Shown in pieces: positions 37,294-48,860 of a stretch of 64,000 nucleotides of DNA. Position 1 is the stretch's first letter, and each line of letters starts with the position of its first letter. A program made the translations under genes and the position numbers. Origin of the DNA: JARFQH01 sp963825595 (GTDB lineage: Bacteria; Desulfobacterota; Desulfobacteria; Desulfobacterales; SG8-13); assembly GCA_963825595.1 (NCBI GenBank), contig CAWGUE010000022.1, positions 1-64,000 of the forward strand. The letters are read 5' to 3'. The notes beneath the pieces were generated by a model, which was not told the origin of the DNA, did no database searches, and saw nothing but the letters and a program-made list of their open reading frames with translations.

Positions 37294-37717
37294 AAACCTC
37301 CTCCTTCTGATTGGGGTGAAATTAAGGACCTTTCCATTGGAGTCTTCGTTACCAGAAAAATAGGGCGTCCATGAATCTGAAAAAATGACCCGACAATGAA
37401 GTCGCACTTTTCTTCTATCACAAAGTGTTTTTGAAAAGAAGTTGAAATATTCATTGACATCGACCAGTTACAAATATATCAAGGAAGTAAAAGTATACTC
37501 TTATTTTACGAAGATAGTGTGGTTTCCTCCAGAGGCAAGAAATAGGACCCTATAAAGATACGGTTCAAAACCCCGGTGGCGCGGCGACAGGAGCGGCAGT
37601 CATCCCGGGCAGGTTATCCGACCTTATGCGACCAGAGGCATCCGGCCTGTTTGAGTTCCATGCAATGTGTGGGTTTGATCTAACATTGTTCATGCGGGAT
37701 TTCCGAGGAAGAAACTC
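37294..37717. other. Intergenic region between divergent genes
   Basis: About 420 bases, moderately A/T-rich around 37400-37520, presumably holding the promoter of the outer-membrane gene at 37718. No repeat or RNA gene was seen. Confidence 0.4.
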
Positions 37718-39565
37718 ATGAATATTCGCTATCCGCTAGTACGTGCCGCTGTGGCAGCGGGTCTTTTTTTGGCATTGAGTTTGTCGGCTTGGACGGTCGC
37801 CGCCGGAGCGGGTGAGACCCGCTTCACCCTCACAGACCAGTCCCTTGACACTTTACGGCAAGAGGGGCTTCCGAACAATATTTTAGAAAAGTTAGAAACC
37901 ATTAAAGGACAAAAGTTTGAGACAGAAGACGAGTTCTTAAAGGCCGTCAGGCAAGCAATAGGGAACGATCAAGCGGGTCGTTATATAGAACCGATTTTGC
38001 AACAAGCCGCAGATGATATTGGGGGGGAAATTGAGCGGATTACTGCGGCGTTAGCGGCACAGAAGCGTACCATCGATGCGCTGCTGGAACAGAATCGCGC
38101 CCTTGAAAATCGTCTCGCCGAGCTCGAAGCGGTGCGAAAAGAACAGGCCCGGAAGCAAGCGGAAGTCAAGAGCAACAACCAGAAAGAACTGGAGCAGCGC
38201 GTCAAGGAATTGGAGGACGCGGAAATTGTCCGGGAGGACGCCACCCGTGCAATCATTCGCGATGCCATGTCGACGGTGGGCTCGAAGATCAACGAATCGG
38301 TGTCCCTGGGTGGTACCCTGGAGGTTATCGGTGGGGTGGAGCAGGATTTTTCAGGCCAGACTGACAGCCTGATCAAGTTGAATACGGCCGAACTTGACTT
38401 TGAAATCGCGATAAACGAATGGACCCTGGGAAGTCTTGTCATCGAATACGATGATGGTACGAATGTGATCTTCCCGACAACCTCGGGCTTCGAAGCAGGG
38501 GTCGACCGCCTCAATATCGACACGGCATTCATTGTGGTCGGCGATCCGCAACGGTTCCCGCCTTTCCTCACGGCCGGTCGCATCATCCTGCCCTTCGGCA
38601 TCTCTACCGGCGACCCCGTGGCGGATGTGCTGACCATCGTAGATCCCCTGACCATCGAGGTGTTCGAATTGAGAAACACGGCCATCGGATTCGGTCTCGG
38701 GTTTCCGACACCCGCCTTGGCTCCAACCACGCCACCGGTTACGCCCCCGCCGGTCAGGCCGTTGGTGATCAATCCCCTCATCAAATCAATTAGCAGCGCC
38801 CTCGGGTACAAACCGCGTCCGCCTGAGCCGTTAACTCCTGTCACGCCCACGCCCGCTCCGCCGCTCTTCAATGTGGGCATCTATTCTTATAACGGGACCG
38901 CCTATGAGGGAATCGACACCGGCCGGTATAAACCCGGCGAGCATTGGGGTGCCACGGCCGGCTTCCGCACCAAGGGGAATTGTGGTCGGCCCTTCGACCA
39001 GCTGGGTGGCAAGGTCTTTTGTCCATGGTCACTCGATGTCGATGTCGATTACAACAGCTCGATCTTCGACAGCCGGTTCCTGGAGTTCGAATATCGGGAT
39101 TTTCTGGGGCAGATCGGTTTTGTGCCCGCGATGGCAGCAAGCGTCAAAGGGACCCTCGGTCCGGTGTCGTTCATTGGCGAATGGAACGGGGCCATCGGCC
39201 GGGCAACGTTTAACGATTATCTAGGCGACCCGGTCAGCATCAAGCCCGCAGCCTGGCAGTTCACCCTTGGCTATCAGTTCGATTGGAACCCTTGGGTCGA
39301 GGCGATTGGTGCGCAAGGAGACTACCTGGCCGTCGGTTACTCAGAAAGCCGCGATCTGGCGGGGGTGATGCGGATGCTCGACGGGGAGTCTATCCGGGTT
39401 GGGTTCGTTCCCAAGAGACGCTTTATCTTTAGCGTGGGTGAATGGGTACTGAGCAATCTCAGATTTGCGCTCGAGTATTCCTACAACGTGGACTATTCGA
39501 AGAAAGAGGGCGGCACCGGTAACTCGGCGAGTGCGTTCTTTACGACGCTCACGGCCGTGTGGTAA
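37718..39565 (+). CDS. LbtU-like outer-membrane barrel with coiled coil
   Basis: 615 residues. Signal peptide to ~32, a helical region, then a long coiled coil (IERITAALAAQKRTIDALLEQNRALENRLAELEAVRKEQARKQ, to ~175). The barrel begins at SVSLGGTLEVIGGVEQDF and includes AGRIILPFGISTGDPV and DPLTIEVFELRNTAIGFGLGF, as in the LbtU siderophore-porin family. A proline/threonine-rich insert (residues ~330-390: ALAPTTPPVTPPPVRP ... PLTPVTPTPAPP) interrupts the barrel and would form an exposed loop. The substrate is unknown. GAGGAAGAAAC precedes the ATG. Confidence 0.75.
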   Translation: MNIRYPLVRAAVAAGLFLALSLSAWTVAAGAGETRFTLTDQSLDTLRQEGLPNNILEKLETIKGQKFETEDEFLKAVRQAIGNDQAGRYIEPILQQAADDIGGEIERITAALAAQKRTIDALLEQNRALENRLAELEAVRKEQARKQAEVKSNNQKELEQRVKELEDAEIVREDATRAIIRDAMSTVGSKINESVSLGGTLEVIGGVEQDFSGQTDSLIKLNTAELDFEIAINEWTLGSLVIEYDDGTNVIFPTTSGFEAGVDRLNIDTAFIVVGDPQRFPPFLTAGRIILPFGISTGDPVADVLTIVDPLTIEVFELRNTAIGFGLGFPTPALAPTTPPVTPPPVRPLVINPLIKSISSALGYKPRPPEPLTPVTPTPAPPLFNVGIYSYNGTAYEGIDTGRYKPGEHWGATAGFRTKGNCGRPFDQLGGKVFCPWSLDVDVDYNSSIFDSRFLEFEYRDFLGQIGFVPAMAASVKGTLGPVSFIGEWNGAIGRATFNDYLGDPVSIKPAAWQFTLGYQFDWNPWVEAIGAQGDYLAVGYSESRDLAGVMRMLDGESIRVGFVPKRRFIFSVGEWVLSNLRFALEYSYNVDYSKKEGGTGNSASAFFTTLTAVW

Positions 39566-39709
39566 TGCGCTTGCACGCTTCTGACCATTACTTTCAGAGA
39601 CCTCACAACGGCGGATGGCGTTGACGCCCACGTCGAAGAACCACAGATTGAATTGAACGCCATCGGGCTATATGCACGGCCAACGCTCCGGTCAGTGAAC
39701 GGGATGTGG

Positions 39710-41772
39710 CTACGCAGCCCGGAAGGCTTCGACCGGTTCCAGATGAGCCGCACGCAAAGCCGGATAAATTCCCGACAACAAACCGATCACACCACCCACC
39801 ACGGGGGCGAGGATAGGTGCTACGGGGTCCAGCACCGGGGTCCAAACCTGGTGGGCGGAGACGGCCACCACAACGAGAACACCGACGCTGGCCCCAATGA
39901 TGCCTCCGATAACACCCATCGAGGCGCTCTCCAACAGAAACTGGGCTGCGATGTGCCCGCGCGTCGCGCCGATCGCGCGGCGCAAACCGATCTCACCCGT
40001 CCGCTCCATCACTCCCACGAGAGTAATGTTGGCGATGCCGATAGCGCCAACAATCAGAGACAATCCGCCGAGCATGAGAAACATGACGTTCAGGTCGGTT
40101 TGGACTTCATCGCGCAGGCGCTTGGGCTCCTGGGGAACCTCCAGTTTCAAAACCCGGGGGTCGTCCGGTCGCAGTGCCAATGGCGCCTGCTCGGCAATGA
40201 GGTACGCGGCGCCAAGCTTCGTTTCGACAACCACGGTGCCGGGTCCGGCCAATCCGAAATAGCGGCGTGCGGTGCCTTCAGGGATAATGACCGATCCGAG
40301 TAATTCGGGTTTACGGACAACGTCACGCAGAATACCGACGACCAGGTAGAGATAATCGCCGATGGAAATTGCCGGAAGTTGTTCGAGGCCGTTAATGCCA
40401 AGGCGCCTGGCAGCGTCCGGACCGAGAACCGCGACCCGGTCCGCCCGATTCGAATGGCCGAGATCGGGAATTCCCCGTCACCTTCGGCTCTGACCGCTCT
40501 GAACAGATCGGGCGAAGCGGCGTACACCGCAAGCTTGAAAGCGCTCTGATTGAGAGGGTTTTTCACAGGAGATGCGCTGATCAGCGCGCCGCCGACATCA
40601 ACCTCGCTCATCGTTCCGACAGCCACAACGCCGTTTAAACGGCGTAGCCGTGTCGGCGCATCCCATGGAATTGCCTTGGGATCGACGATGCCTGTCGTTC
40701 TGCCAGGCCTCGCTTTTATGAACAGTTCTGTCGCGGCAAGCCGGTCGAACTGGCTGATGATGCGGTTGCCGGCCGTGCGGGTCAGGCCCAGCGTCGCCAC
40801 CAGCGCCGTCAGCCCAATGACAATGCCCAATATGGTCAACACCATGCGCCCCGGCCTGGCAAACATTCCCGCAAGCGCTTCATTGAGAAGATCACGGAAC
40901 ATGATGCCCGACCGAACAACGGTCCTGTTCACAGCGGCAACTGGAGAGCTCGCAGACTTTCTCACGTTTGCACCATTGCTGACATCCGTCAAAGAACCAT
41001 CAACAATGTTGACGCGGCGGGCAGCGCGACGGGCGACATTCTCGTCGTGTGTGACAACCACCAGCGTGAGACCGTCTTGGTTGAGTTTCTCAAAGAGATC
41101 GAGCAGGGCGGCCGAGGATTTTGAGTCGAGGTTGCCTGTGGGTTCGTCGCATAACAACAGGCTGGGGGAGCCCATCGATGCCCGCCGAATGGCGAAAATT
41201 TGGTTCTCACCTCCCGACAGTTTCGTGGGTAAAAAATCAGCCCGATGAGTGAGCCCTACCCGCTCTATTGCGGCCAATGCACGGGCGCGCCGATCCTTTT
41301 GAGACTTCTTGCGGTACACCTCTGCCAGCATGACGTTTTCCAAGACCGACCGGTAAGGCAACAACTGAAATGCTTGAAACACGAACCCGATGCGTTGACT
41401 TCGCAATCCGGCGCGCTGTCTGTCATTCAACTCGGCGGTGTCGATGCCATCGAGGAAATAGCTGCCGCTGGTGGGGTGATCCAGGCAGCCGATGATATTG
41501 AGCAGCGTTGACTTTCCGGCGCCGGATGGCCCGGTAATAGACAGCCATCCGCCGCTATCCAACGAAAGATCGACATCAACCAGGGCGTGGACGGCCGGTT
41601 CGTCGCCGTATTGTCTGCATAATTTGTGCAGCTCGAGCACCCTTCTTGGCGAGGTGGGTCCATCCGCTGCAATCTCAACCCGCTCTTGGTTGACCGGTTT
41701 GCTGCCGTCCTGCCTGTATGTTTCGTGCAGCTCGATCACCCTCCTCGTTGTGGCGAGTCCTTTTGCCGTCAT
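39710..41772 (-). pseudogene. MacB-like ABC transporter (ATPase-permease fusion), one frameshift
   Basis: About 686 residues joined. ATPase part: Walker A TGPSGAGKSTLLNIIG, Q-loop FVFQAFQLLPYRSVLENVML, a signature altered to LSGGENQIFAIRRA and Walker B PSLLLCDEPTGN. Then the MacB_PCD periplasmic domain and, after a frameshift near 40450, the FtsX-like permease with three C-terminal helices (LGGLSLIVGAIGIANITLVGVMERTGEIGLRRAIG). The N-terminus carries two similar ~22-residue copies (RRVIELHETYRQDGSKPV and RRVLELHKLCRQYGDEPA). It overlaps the adaptor gene by ATGA. Exports a substrate from the periplasm together with it. Confidence 0.8.
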
Positions 41773-43531
41773 TGTACGACCCTGCTGTCCGGGTTCTTGT
41801 GGCCGACCACCACGAGTTGACCCGGTGCCAGCCTTCCCTCGACGGGCGTCACTTCGACATAACCGTCGGCGGACAGTCCCGGCTCGACGATGATATAGTC
41901 AAGAACATCAGCGTTTTTCACCTGCACCCTTGATGTTCCGTCGGCAGCGAGGGAAAGGGCGCTTGTTGGAACGGCGGTGACGGCCTTCCCACTTGTTTTG
42001 ACGGGAATTGTAAGGCGCAGGGAGTACCCTTCGAGGCGGGTCGGCGTTTCGTCGACGCGAACCTTGAAGTAGATGTGGTATCCGTCGACACCGTGGGTGC
42101 CGGGGGCGTCGGCCACCATTTCGACAGCCCCCCTGGCTTTGACACCGAGGGCCTGTTCGCTGATGTCCACCGGCATACCCGGCTTGACGAGTGGTGCTGC
42201 GTCGAGGGGCAAAGACGCGTCGATCACAAGCAGATTATCCGTTACGGACATCACGGTTCCAGTTGCCGGGTCACCGACCCGAACCGTGACTTCCTTGACG
42301 CGCACGGGCAATGAAGGGATGAAAACGATCTCATCGGCCGGAACCAGAACGCCGAGCTTGCTCCTGGCGGCAGCCAGCTCGGCAGCCAATCGATCCGCTC
42401 TAGCGGAGGCCAACTTGGCGTCGAATTCGGCAAGCTTAAGCGCGTCAAGAGCTGAGCGAACGGCCATTTCACCTTCCAGCCTAACGGATTCAACCGCTGC
42501 TTCAGCCAGTTCGAGTTGTTCGGTGACCAACGCGATTTGCTCTGCGGCCAACTTGGCCTCGCGTTCCGCAGCCTGGACGGCCACTTTACCTTCCAGTTGA
42601 GTCTTGCGTGCGGCGGCGCGAGCCAGTTCGAGTTGGGCATCGGCGGCTTTCCGGGCTGTTTCCGGTTGCCGTGGATCCAACACGATCAAAGCACGGCTGG
42701 CAACCTGGGCCTCCACCTCGGCGGCAGCCGCCCTGTTGTTATACTCGGCCGTGACGCGTGCGGATTCGACGGCCTGGGGAGTGGACTTATCCTGTGTCTC
42801 CATCAATCGACGCCACTCCGTCCTCCTGGCCGTAAGCTCTGCAACGGCAGCCCGGTTGTTGAGCTCCGCAGAGGCTCGGGCTGATTCTACTGCGTAGACA
42901 GCGGCCGTGGCCGCGGAAGCAGTCGCCATTTTCTGTTTTCGGGCATCAGCCCAGTCTTGGTTGAGTGTGCGGACACCGGTCAGTTGATCCCGCGTCGGTC
43001 CAAATGGCTCCCATCCCTTCGACGTGTACCATTGGGCCACTGCGGCGCTGGTCTTCTGGTCGTAGATTCCATCAATCGGACCTGGCGCAAACCCGAGGCG
43101 CTCGAGGCCACCCTCCAACTGACGCACATCATCACCGGAGATCCCGGGGGAGAGGTCCCGGTAGGTCGGCAATTCGCCCTGAAGGATGAATAGAGGGCGC
43201 CCTGAAGCAGTGAGCGCCACATCACCCTCCTCAAACTGGATGTTTGGCTTAGGGAGTGTGGCGATCAAACTTAGTGCCGGCCTTCAAGGCCGACGGTACC
43301 ATCGAGACCGGTTGCGGCAATCCTAACCTGGCCGTGCCGCGCGTTACGACATTGGAACTCAGCACCCGTTCTTCCACCGGCACGAATATCGGCGATGCCA
43401 CCGGGGGTGCTGCCCGTGCGGCCATATCGGCGGGAGATTCAATCCGCGAACTTGCCACCCAACCACCGACCGCACCGACGGCGAGCTACCGCCAGGACAC
43501 TGAATAAGACGCTGATTCGTTTTGTTGTCAT
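41769..43531 (-). pseudogene. MacA/HlyD-like adaptor with peptidoglycan-binding domain, two frameshifts
   Basis: About 585 residues over three frames: ATG 43531 (MTTKRISVLFSVLA), shift near 43490, shift near 43265, then one long frame to 41769. After the anchor helix and first lipoyl half comes a PG_binding_1-like domain (LSPGISGDDVRQLEGGLERLGFAPGPIDGIYDQKTSAAVAQW). A ~200-residue Ala/Glu-rich coiled coil with internal repeats (AVESARASAELNNRAAVAEL, AVESARVTAEYNNRAAAAEV) follows, then the second lipoyl half and beta-barrel. It should bridge the ABC pump to an outer-membrane channel while gripping the cell wall. Confidence 0.8.
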
Positions 43532-43632
43532 AACCTAAACTCCAGGCCCGTGTATGCAGAAGCCTGAGCGAACCGCAAGGGCGGGCGAGCGGTAAAAGCT
43601 AAGCACGAAGCCTGAGCAGGGCTCAATTGACT

Positions 43633-44493
43633 TTACGCGCATACATTTCTCTTCTCGATTTCTTCCTCAACGGGATCGAAATCTCTTCCTTGCAGCTCAT
43701 AGTTGGTTTTGGCGACATTCAACTCATAAGTATGGAGTTTTTTGAGGGCGTCCCGCTGCGCAGGCGACATCTCTTCGACCCGGATCGTCCCGTTCTGCGT
43801 GAAGGCCGCCAATCGATCCCGAATGTCGGGCTCGACCTCATCCGGATGATTGTAATCATAACCGGCCGCGCGCATCTTGGCGGCATATTTCCTCAGCGCG
43901 GCCTTCATGCGCGGGTCCTTGTTGATCAGAGCGTCCTTGGGGTTGTAGTAGGTTGCCTTCAGTTGTTCCGGCGCAAAAACCTGTTCGATGGCTTTGCGTG
44001 TGCAGCCCCCGGTGCGCGAAAAGTTTTCTGTTTCCAGCCCTACCGCAAAGGTGGCCTCGGTATTCTGGCTGAAGAGCACGCGGTTGTAGGCCACCTGATC
44101 GGCCGGCGATAGGTTTTCGAAGATTTGGATATTGCGGTCACCCAGGCCCTCCCTGGCCGGACTGTAACCCGTGGTCAGCTGGGGCGGGCGACCCGTGTAC
44201 ATCGTCGAAATTCCGAACCCATAGCTGTCGATAAACTCTTCCTCGCTGATTCCAGGCATGTTTTTATCGGCACTCATGCCTTTGCGCACCGTGAGATAAT
44301 CAACGGCAAAGTATTGGAATCCTGTTCGCGCATACATTTCGAGATCAGCGCCTCAACCGTCTCGATTATTGGACGAGTTGCCTTGGGGTGCAGCAAACTC
44401 CTCTGTGCCGGCCCACTTGGAGATTGGGCGCTTGTGCTGCAACAAAGAGAACACGAACGCTATTGTCGCTGCTGCATGGATTGTCTTTATCAT
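43633..44493 (-). pseudogene. Exported protein of unknown function, two frameshifts
   Basis: ATG 44493 has a near-perfect AGGAGG site and opens a signal-like sequence (MIKTIHAAATIAFVFSLL). The frame shifts near 44390 (to TRPIIETVEALISKCMREQ) and near 44325, after which 234 residues run to 43633: GFQYFAVDYLTVRKGMSADKN, TMYTGRPPQLTTGYSPAREGLGD, NFSRTGGCTRKAIEQVFAPEQLKATYY, NHPDEVEPDIRDRLAAFT. No haem or metal motif is complete. The C...C pattern (CMREQ ... GGC) may form a disulfide. It is upstream of the adaptor in the same direction. Confidence 0.65.
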
Positions 44494-44617
44494 GGAGTTA
44501 AACCTCCTGATTAAATTTCATAAGAAAGGGTATAAAATAACTCTTGAGGCCGGTCGAGTCGAATCGGATCCCTGAAGCATTTACGGTATATTTGAGTTAT
44601 AATAAACTTATTTCTCC

Positions 44618-45690
44618 GTAGTAATACCTTCCGGTTTCATGTTGATGATGACATCAGTCTCGACGCCGTCTCCTTCGCAAGCACCTCGACGACGTATTGA
44701 TTGGCACTGAGTTTATTTTCAATGGCTACGGCATGACTGCCAGGTACGGCTTTTTGGCGATCGAGACGGCTTGCTCCTCGGTGATCATCGGGAGACTTGG
44801 CAGCGACCTTGGTCGTGGGCTCTGATCGGCTGCGGTTTGTTGATCTTCAGCGAGACGCCGGAAGTGTTGGTCATCGCCGGTGTGAGAGCATAGACGTTCT
44901 TGCTGTTGGCAAAAGCGCTTTTTTCAAGTTTCAGCGTGCCTCGCGGACTTCGGCCAGTCCCTTGGAGTCCAGCTGCTCGACCTTCACCAGCTCGAGGATC
45001 TCCTGCGATTTTTCTTTTTCACATCCAGCCGACGCGCACATTTCCAACGCCGCGGGCAAAGTACTTCAACTGGAAGGCGTCCGGCTCGTCCCGGGTCGAT
45101 TCTTCGATCACCAGAATATCTCGTAGCTGCCGAAAGGAACGGTCGTTTCTGACCCACCTGGTGAACAGTTCCGCGGTCTGTAAAATCGACCGCAGGTGCC
45201 CATCCCTGTGAATAGCTGGGTGTTTCCAGGGCTGGTTTTGCCTTCATGGAGATCCCCGCTTTCGCATTGTCGATGCCGTGGATCCAGCGATGGCCGCGAT
45301 GAGCTTTCCGTCTTCGTATTCCTCCGGGTATTCCCCCATGCGCCAGACATTGCCTTCTTGTCCTGTGCGAAGAAAGCGATTTCCGCCTCCACCAGTTCGT
45401 CGTCGCTGTAATCCAGATCCCAGGTAACGACGCTGCGCACGCCACCGATGACCTTGGTCAAGTCGGTGATGTTGATGATCACGCGGTGAGATTGGTCTCA
45501 CCATCTTCTACGGTCGTACCCTGATAGACAAACCGTGTGCCGGGCTTAAGAGGCATCCACTCGTTGTCAATGGTGGTTGAATCGTCGAAGTTTTTGAGAT
45601 CCAATTTCAAAACAATTTCTCTTTTTTGTCCTTCGCAATAGCGACGTTTCCCAAAGAGTTAAACAAATAACTGCTACAAATATACGGCAA
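44618..45690 (-). pseudogene. Exported protein ending in a PepSY-like domain, heavily frameshifted
   Basis: Joining frames gives LDLKNFDDSTTIDNEWMPLKPGTRF, IINITDLTKVIGGVRSVVTWDLDYSDDELVEAEIAFFAQDK, EGNVWRMGEYPEEYEDGKL, IHGIDNAKAGISMKAKPALETPSYSQGWAPAVDFTDRG and PDAFQLKYFARGVGNVRVGW. It ends with ITEEQAVSIAKKAVPGSHAVAIENKLSANQYVVEVLAKE, a PepSY-like alpha-beta unit, and a stop at 44618. At least five one-base shifts are needed. The N-terminus fades into A/T-only sequence at 45690. Function unknown; PepSY units often inhibit proteases or sit in the periplasm. Confidence 0.6.
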
Positions 45691-45783
45691 AAGGGAAATA
45701 ATAAAAAAAATAAATTAATTTATATTATTATTTTTTTATATAATTATATATTTTTAAAAAAAAAAAAAAAATAATATATATTC
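45691..45783. other. Almost pure A/T segment
   Basis: From about 45698 to 45782 nearly every base is A or T, with runs up to 16 A. It abruptly separates the PepSY gene from the RND gene, both minus strand. Nothing coding or regulatory can be seen; it resembles gap fill. Confidence 0.6.
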
Positions 45784-48700
45784 CGAATCGCAAGTACAGG
45801 CTAGGCATAACGAACAAGTTCAGCAACGTCGAAGTGATCAGGCCGCCCAGAATGACGATGGCCATCGGGTGTTCGATCTCGTTGCCGGGAATCTGCCGGC
45901 GATCACCAGCGGGATCAGGGCCAGGCCGGTGGTCGTCGCCGTCATCAGGATCGGCGCCAGCCGCTCCAGGGCTCCCCGCAGCACCAGGTCAAGGCCGAAT
46001 CTTTCGCCTTCATATAGTTAGAGTTGATGAAAATGATCGATCATCAGGATGCCGTTGCGGGCGGAGATGCCCAGCACCGTGAGGAATCCGACCAGCGAAC
46101 CGAGCGAGATGACGCCGTCGCCCAAGTACGCGGCCAGCACGCCGCCGACCAAGCGCCGAGGGCAACAGCACGAAGGAGATCGTCGCCAGGCGGGCAGCTG
46201 TCGAACGAGGTTTGCAGCAGGAAGAAGATCGCAATAGCAGCGACAATCGCCGAAGATAAGCATCTTCTCCTGGGCCGCCTGCCGCTCGGTGTACTCGCCG
46301 AGCAGCTCCGGATGGTACTCCTGCGGGAAATCGACGGCCTGCGAGAGCACGCTTCGACGTCGGCATAGACCGAGCCGAGGTCGCGTCCTCGACGTTGGCG
46401 CCGACGTCGATGCTGCCGCTTGAGGTTTTCACGCTTGATCACGTTCGGGGTCGGCGCGATGCGAACGTCGGCCACCTCTGCCAGGCGGACGTGGCCGCCG
46501 TCGGGGGTATCGATCGGCAGGTTCGCGAATATCGGTCAGGCTGTTGCGGGCTCGCGGTATGCTCCACACGTGCACGTCGTAGGTGCGGTTGGCGATGTGG
46601 ATGTCGCCGGCTTCCTCGCCGGCGACCATCGTGGTCGCCGCTCGGCGGACATCGCCCGGTTTGACTCCGTACTGCCGGGCCTTTTCCAGATCGACCTTGA
46701 CTTCGATCTGGGGAATCTTCTCCTGAAACGACAGTGCAGATCGATGACGCCGTCGATCTTCGCAAGGGCCTCTTTGACTTCATCCGGCTTTTTGCGGTCA
46801 GCACGTCCAGCTCGCGGCCGTAGATGCGCACCGCGATGGCCTCTGACGTCCCGGTGAGCACTTCGCGGATGCGCTCCTTCAGGTAGGTCTGCACGTCGCG
46901 GTAGAGCCCGGGATAGCCGTCCACGGTCTCCTGGATCTTGGCGAGCGTCTCGTCGTAATCGACCGCCGGATCGACGCTGATCCAGTTCTCGCCGAAATAC
47001 ACGCCGACGACTTCGTCCATGATCAAGGCCTGGCCGATGTGGGCACCGAAGTTGCGCACGCCGGGAATCGTGCGCAGTTCCTTGCTGGCCTGAATGGTGA
47101 TCCGGTTCATCTCCGGCCAGGAGGTGCCCGGTTTGGTCAGCCAGTGCATCAGGAAGTCCCGCTCCTTGAAATCGAAGGCAGCAGCGACTGGCCCAGCTGC
47201 GGCCAAATCAAGACACCGGCCAACGCGATGACGCCGACGGTGGCGTACGCGGCCCGAGGTTCGTCTTGACGATTCGCGTCAACAGCGCGTCGTAGCCGCG
47301 ATGCAGCCATCGCACGAGCGGCGACTCGCGGCGGTTCAGCGGCGCGTTGCGCAGGAGAATACAAGCTCATCGCCGGCGTGACGGTCAGGGCCACGACGGT
47401 CGACGCACCGATCGCCAACGCGTAACTCAGGGCCAGCGGTTTGAAAAACGCGCCGGACAGTCCTTCCATGACGAAGACCGGCAGCAGGGCCGCCACTTCG
47501 ATCAACGTGGAATAAGATGATCGCGTGGCGGACCTCGATCGAGGCGTCGAGGATCACTCTGGAAATCGATGTCTTTTTGCCTTCCCGCCGATGCTTCGCG
47601 TAGGCGCCGCACGATGTTTTCGATGTCGACGATGGCGTCATCGACGACGGCGCCCAGGGCGATCACCAGCCCCGCCAGCACCATCGTGTTGATCGTCGTG
47701 TCGCGGAGGTAGAGCACCAGCACGGCTGCCATCAGCGACAACGGGATCGCCGTGCAGCTGATCAACGCCACGCGCCACTCGTAGAGGAAAGGCAAACAGG
47801 ATCGGATCACGAGCACGGCGGCGATATCGGGCGTTGGTGAGTTGTCGATCGACATCTCGATGAAGGTCGCCGGGCGGAAGATCTCGGGGTCGATCTCGAC
47901 GTCGGGCAGACCGGGCCGCAAGGCGTCCAGCGCTTTCTCCACATCCCGCGTAACGTGCAGCGTGTTGGCCCAGGGGAATTTCTCGACGATCAGCAGCAGG
48001 CCGATGTCGTCGTTGATGATCGCCGTCGCCGATCATCGGCTGATGATCGATCACCACCTCGGCCACGTCCTTCATCAGCAGCTGCTCGTCGTCCCGGACG
48101 GCGACGACGACGTCGGCCAGGGCTCCGGGTGACGTTGTCAGACTTTCGGAAGATGCGGCAGCACGTGGCGGATGTGCAGCCGTTGGTTGGGCGTCTCGAT
48201 CCAGCCGCCGGTCCCGATGATGATGCCCCTCGGAGAACTGTAAACAAGCCCACGTCGAGAGCGTCGTTCGTGGCCTGCAGGACTCGATTCAGCGTCACGA
48301 GATGCTCGTCCATCAGCTTCCGGCACGACGCTGCACGCGCAGCATCTCGATCCGCTCGCCCCAGATGGCGACGTTGGCCACGCCGGGCACGTGCAGCAAT
48401 CGCTGGCGGATCGTCCAGTAGGTGATCATCGACAGGTCGATCACCGAGCGTGTCTTCGAGGAAATGCCGATCTTCATCATGCGGCTGGTCGCCGACAGGG
48501 GCGGCAGCATGACCGGCGGAGCGGCCCAGGTCGGCAACGTCGGGGTGGCCTATGCGATGCGCTCCTGCACCATCTGCCGGGCATCCATCAGGTCGGTGCC
48601 GGATCGAAGTACAGCTTGATCGACGACAGCTCGGGCACCGACTTGGAACGCATGACGTCCAGATCCGGCACGCCGTTGAGCGCCTGTTCCAGCGGAACGG

Positions 48701-48860
48701 TCACCAGTGATTCGACTTCTTCCGGCGACAGCCCAAGGCAGATGGTCTGAATCTCCACCATCGGCGGCGCGAATTCGGGAAAGACGTCCACCGGCATGTT
48801 GCGAGCTGATCGATGCCGAAGTAATATCCAGCAGCGAGGCGATAACAATAGAAATTTAAG
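45784..48860 (-). pseudogene. Heavy-metal RND efflux pump (CusA/CzcA family), many frameshifts
   Basis: Read from 48860 downward, successive frames give the whole family in order over ~1020 codons: NMPVDVFPEFAPPMVEIQT, GLSPEEVESLVTVPLEQALNGV, VMLPPLSATSRMMKIG, VPGVANVAIWGERIEMLRVQ, FIEMSIDN...VIALGAVVDDAIVDIENIVRRLREA (the TM4 acidic DD motif), GASTVVALTVTPAMS, GVRNFGAHIGQALIMDEVVGVYFGENWISVD, GTSEAIAVRIYGREL, GLGI-like ISARNGILMIDH, and EIEHPMAIVILGGLITSTLLNLFVMPSLYLRFG. HME pumps expel Cu, Zn, Co or Cd with proton influx. The gene is richer in G+C than its flanks and needs roughly ten or more indel corrections. Confidence 0.8.

Noticed and set aside
37981..38880. Large minus-strand ORF over the barrel gene
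   Set aside because: It is an antisense shadow of the coiled-coil and barrel coding region, rich in Ser/Arg, with no family character.
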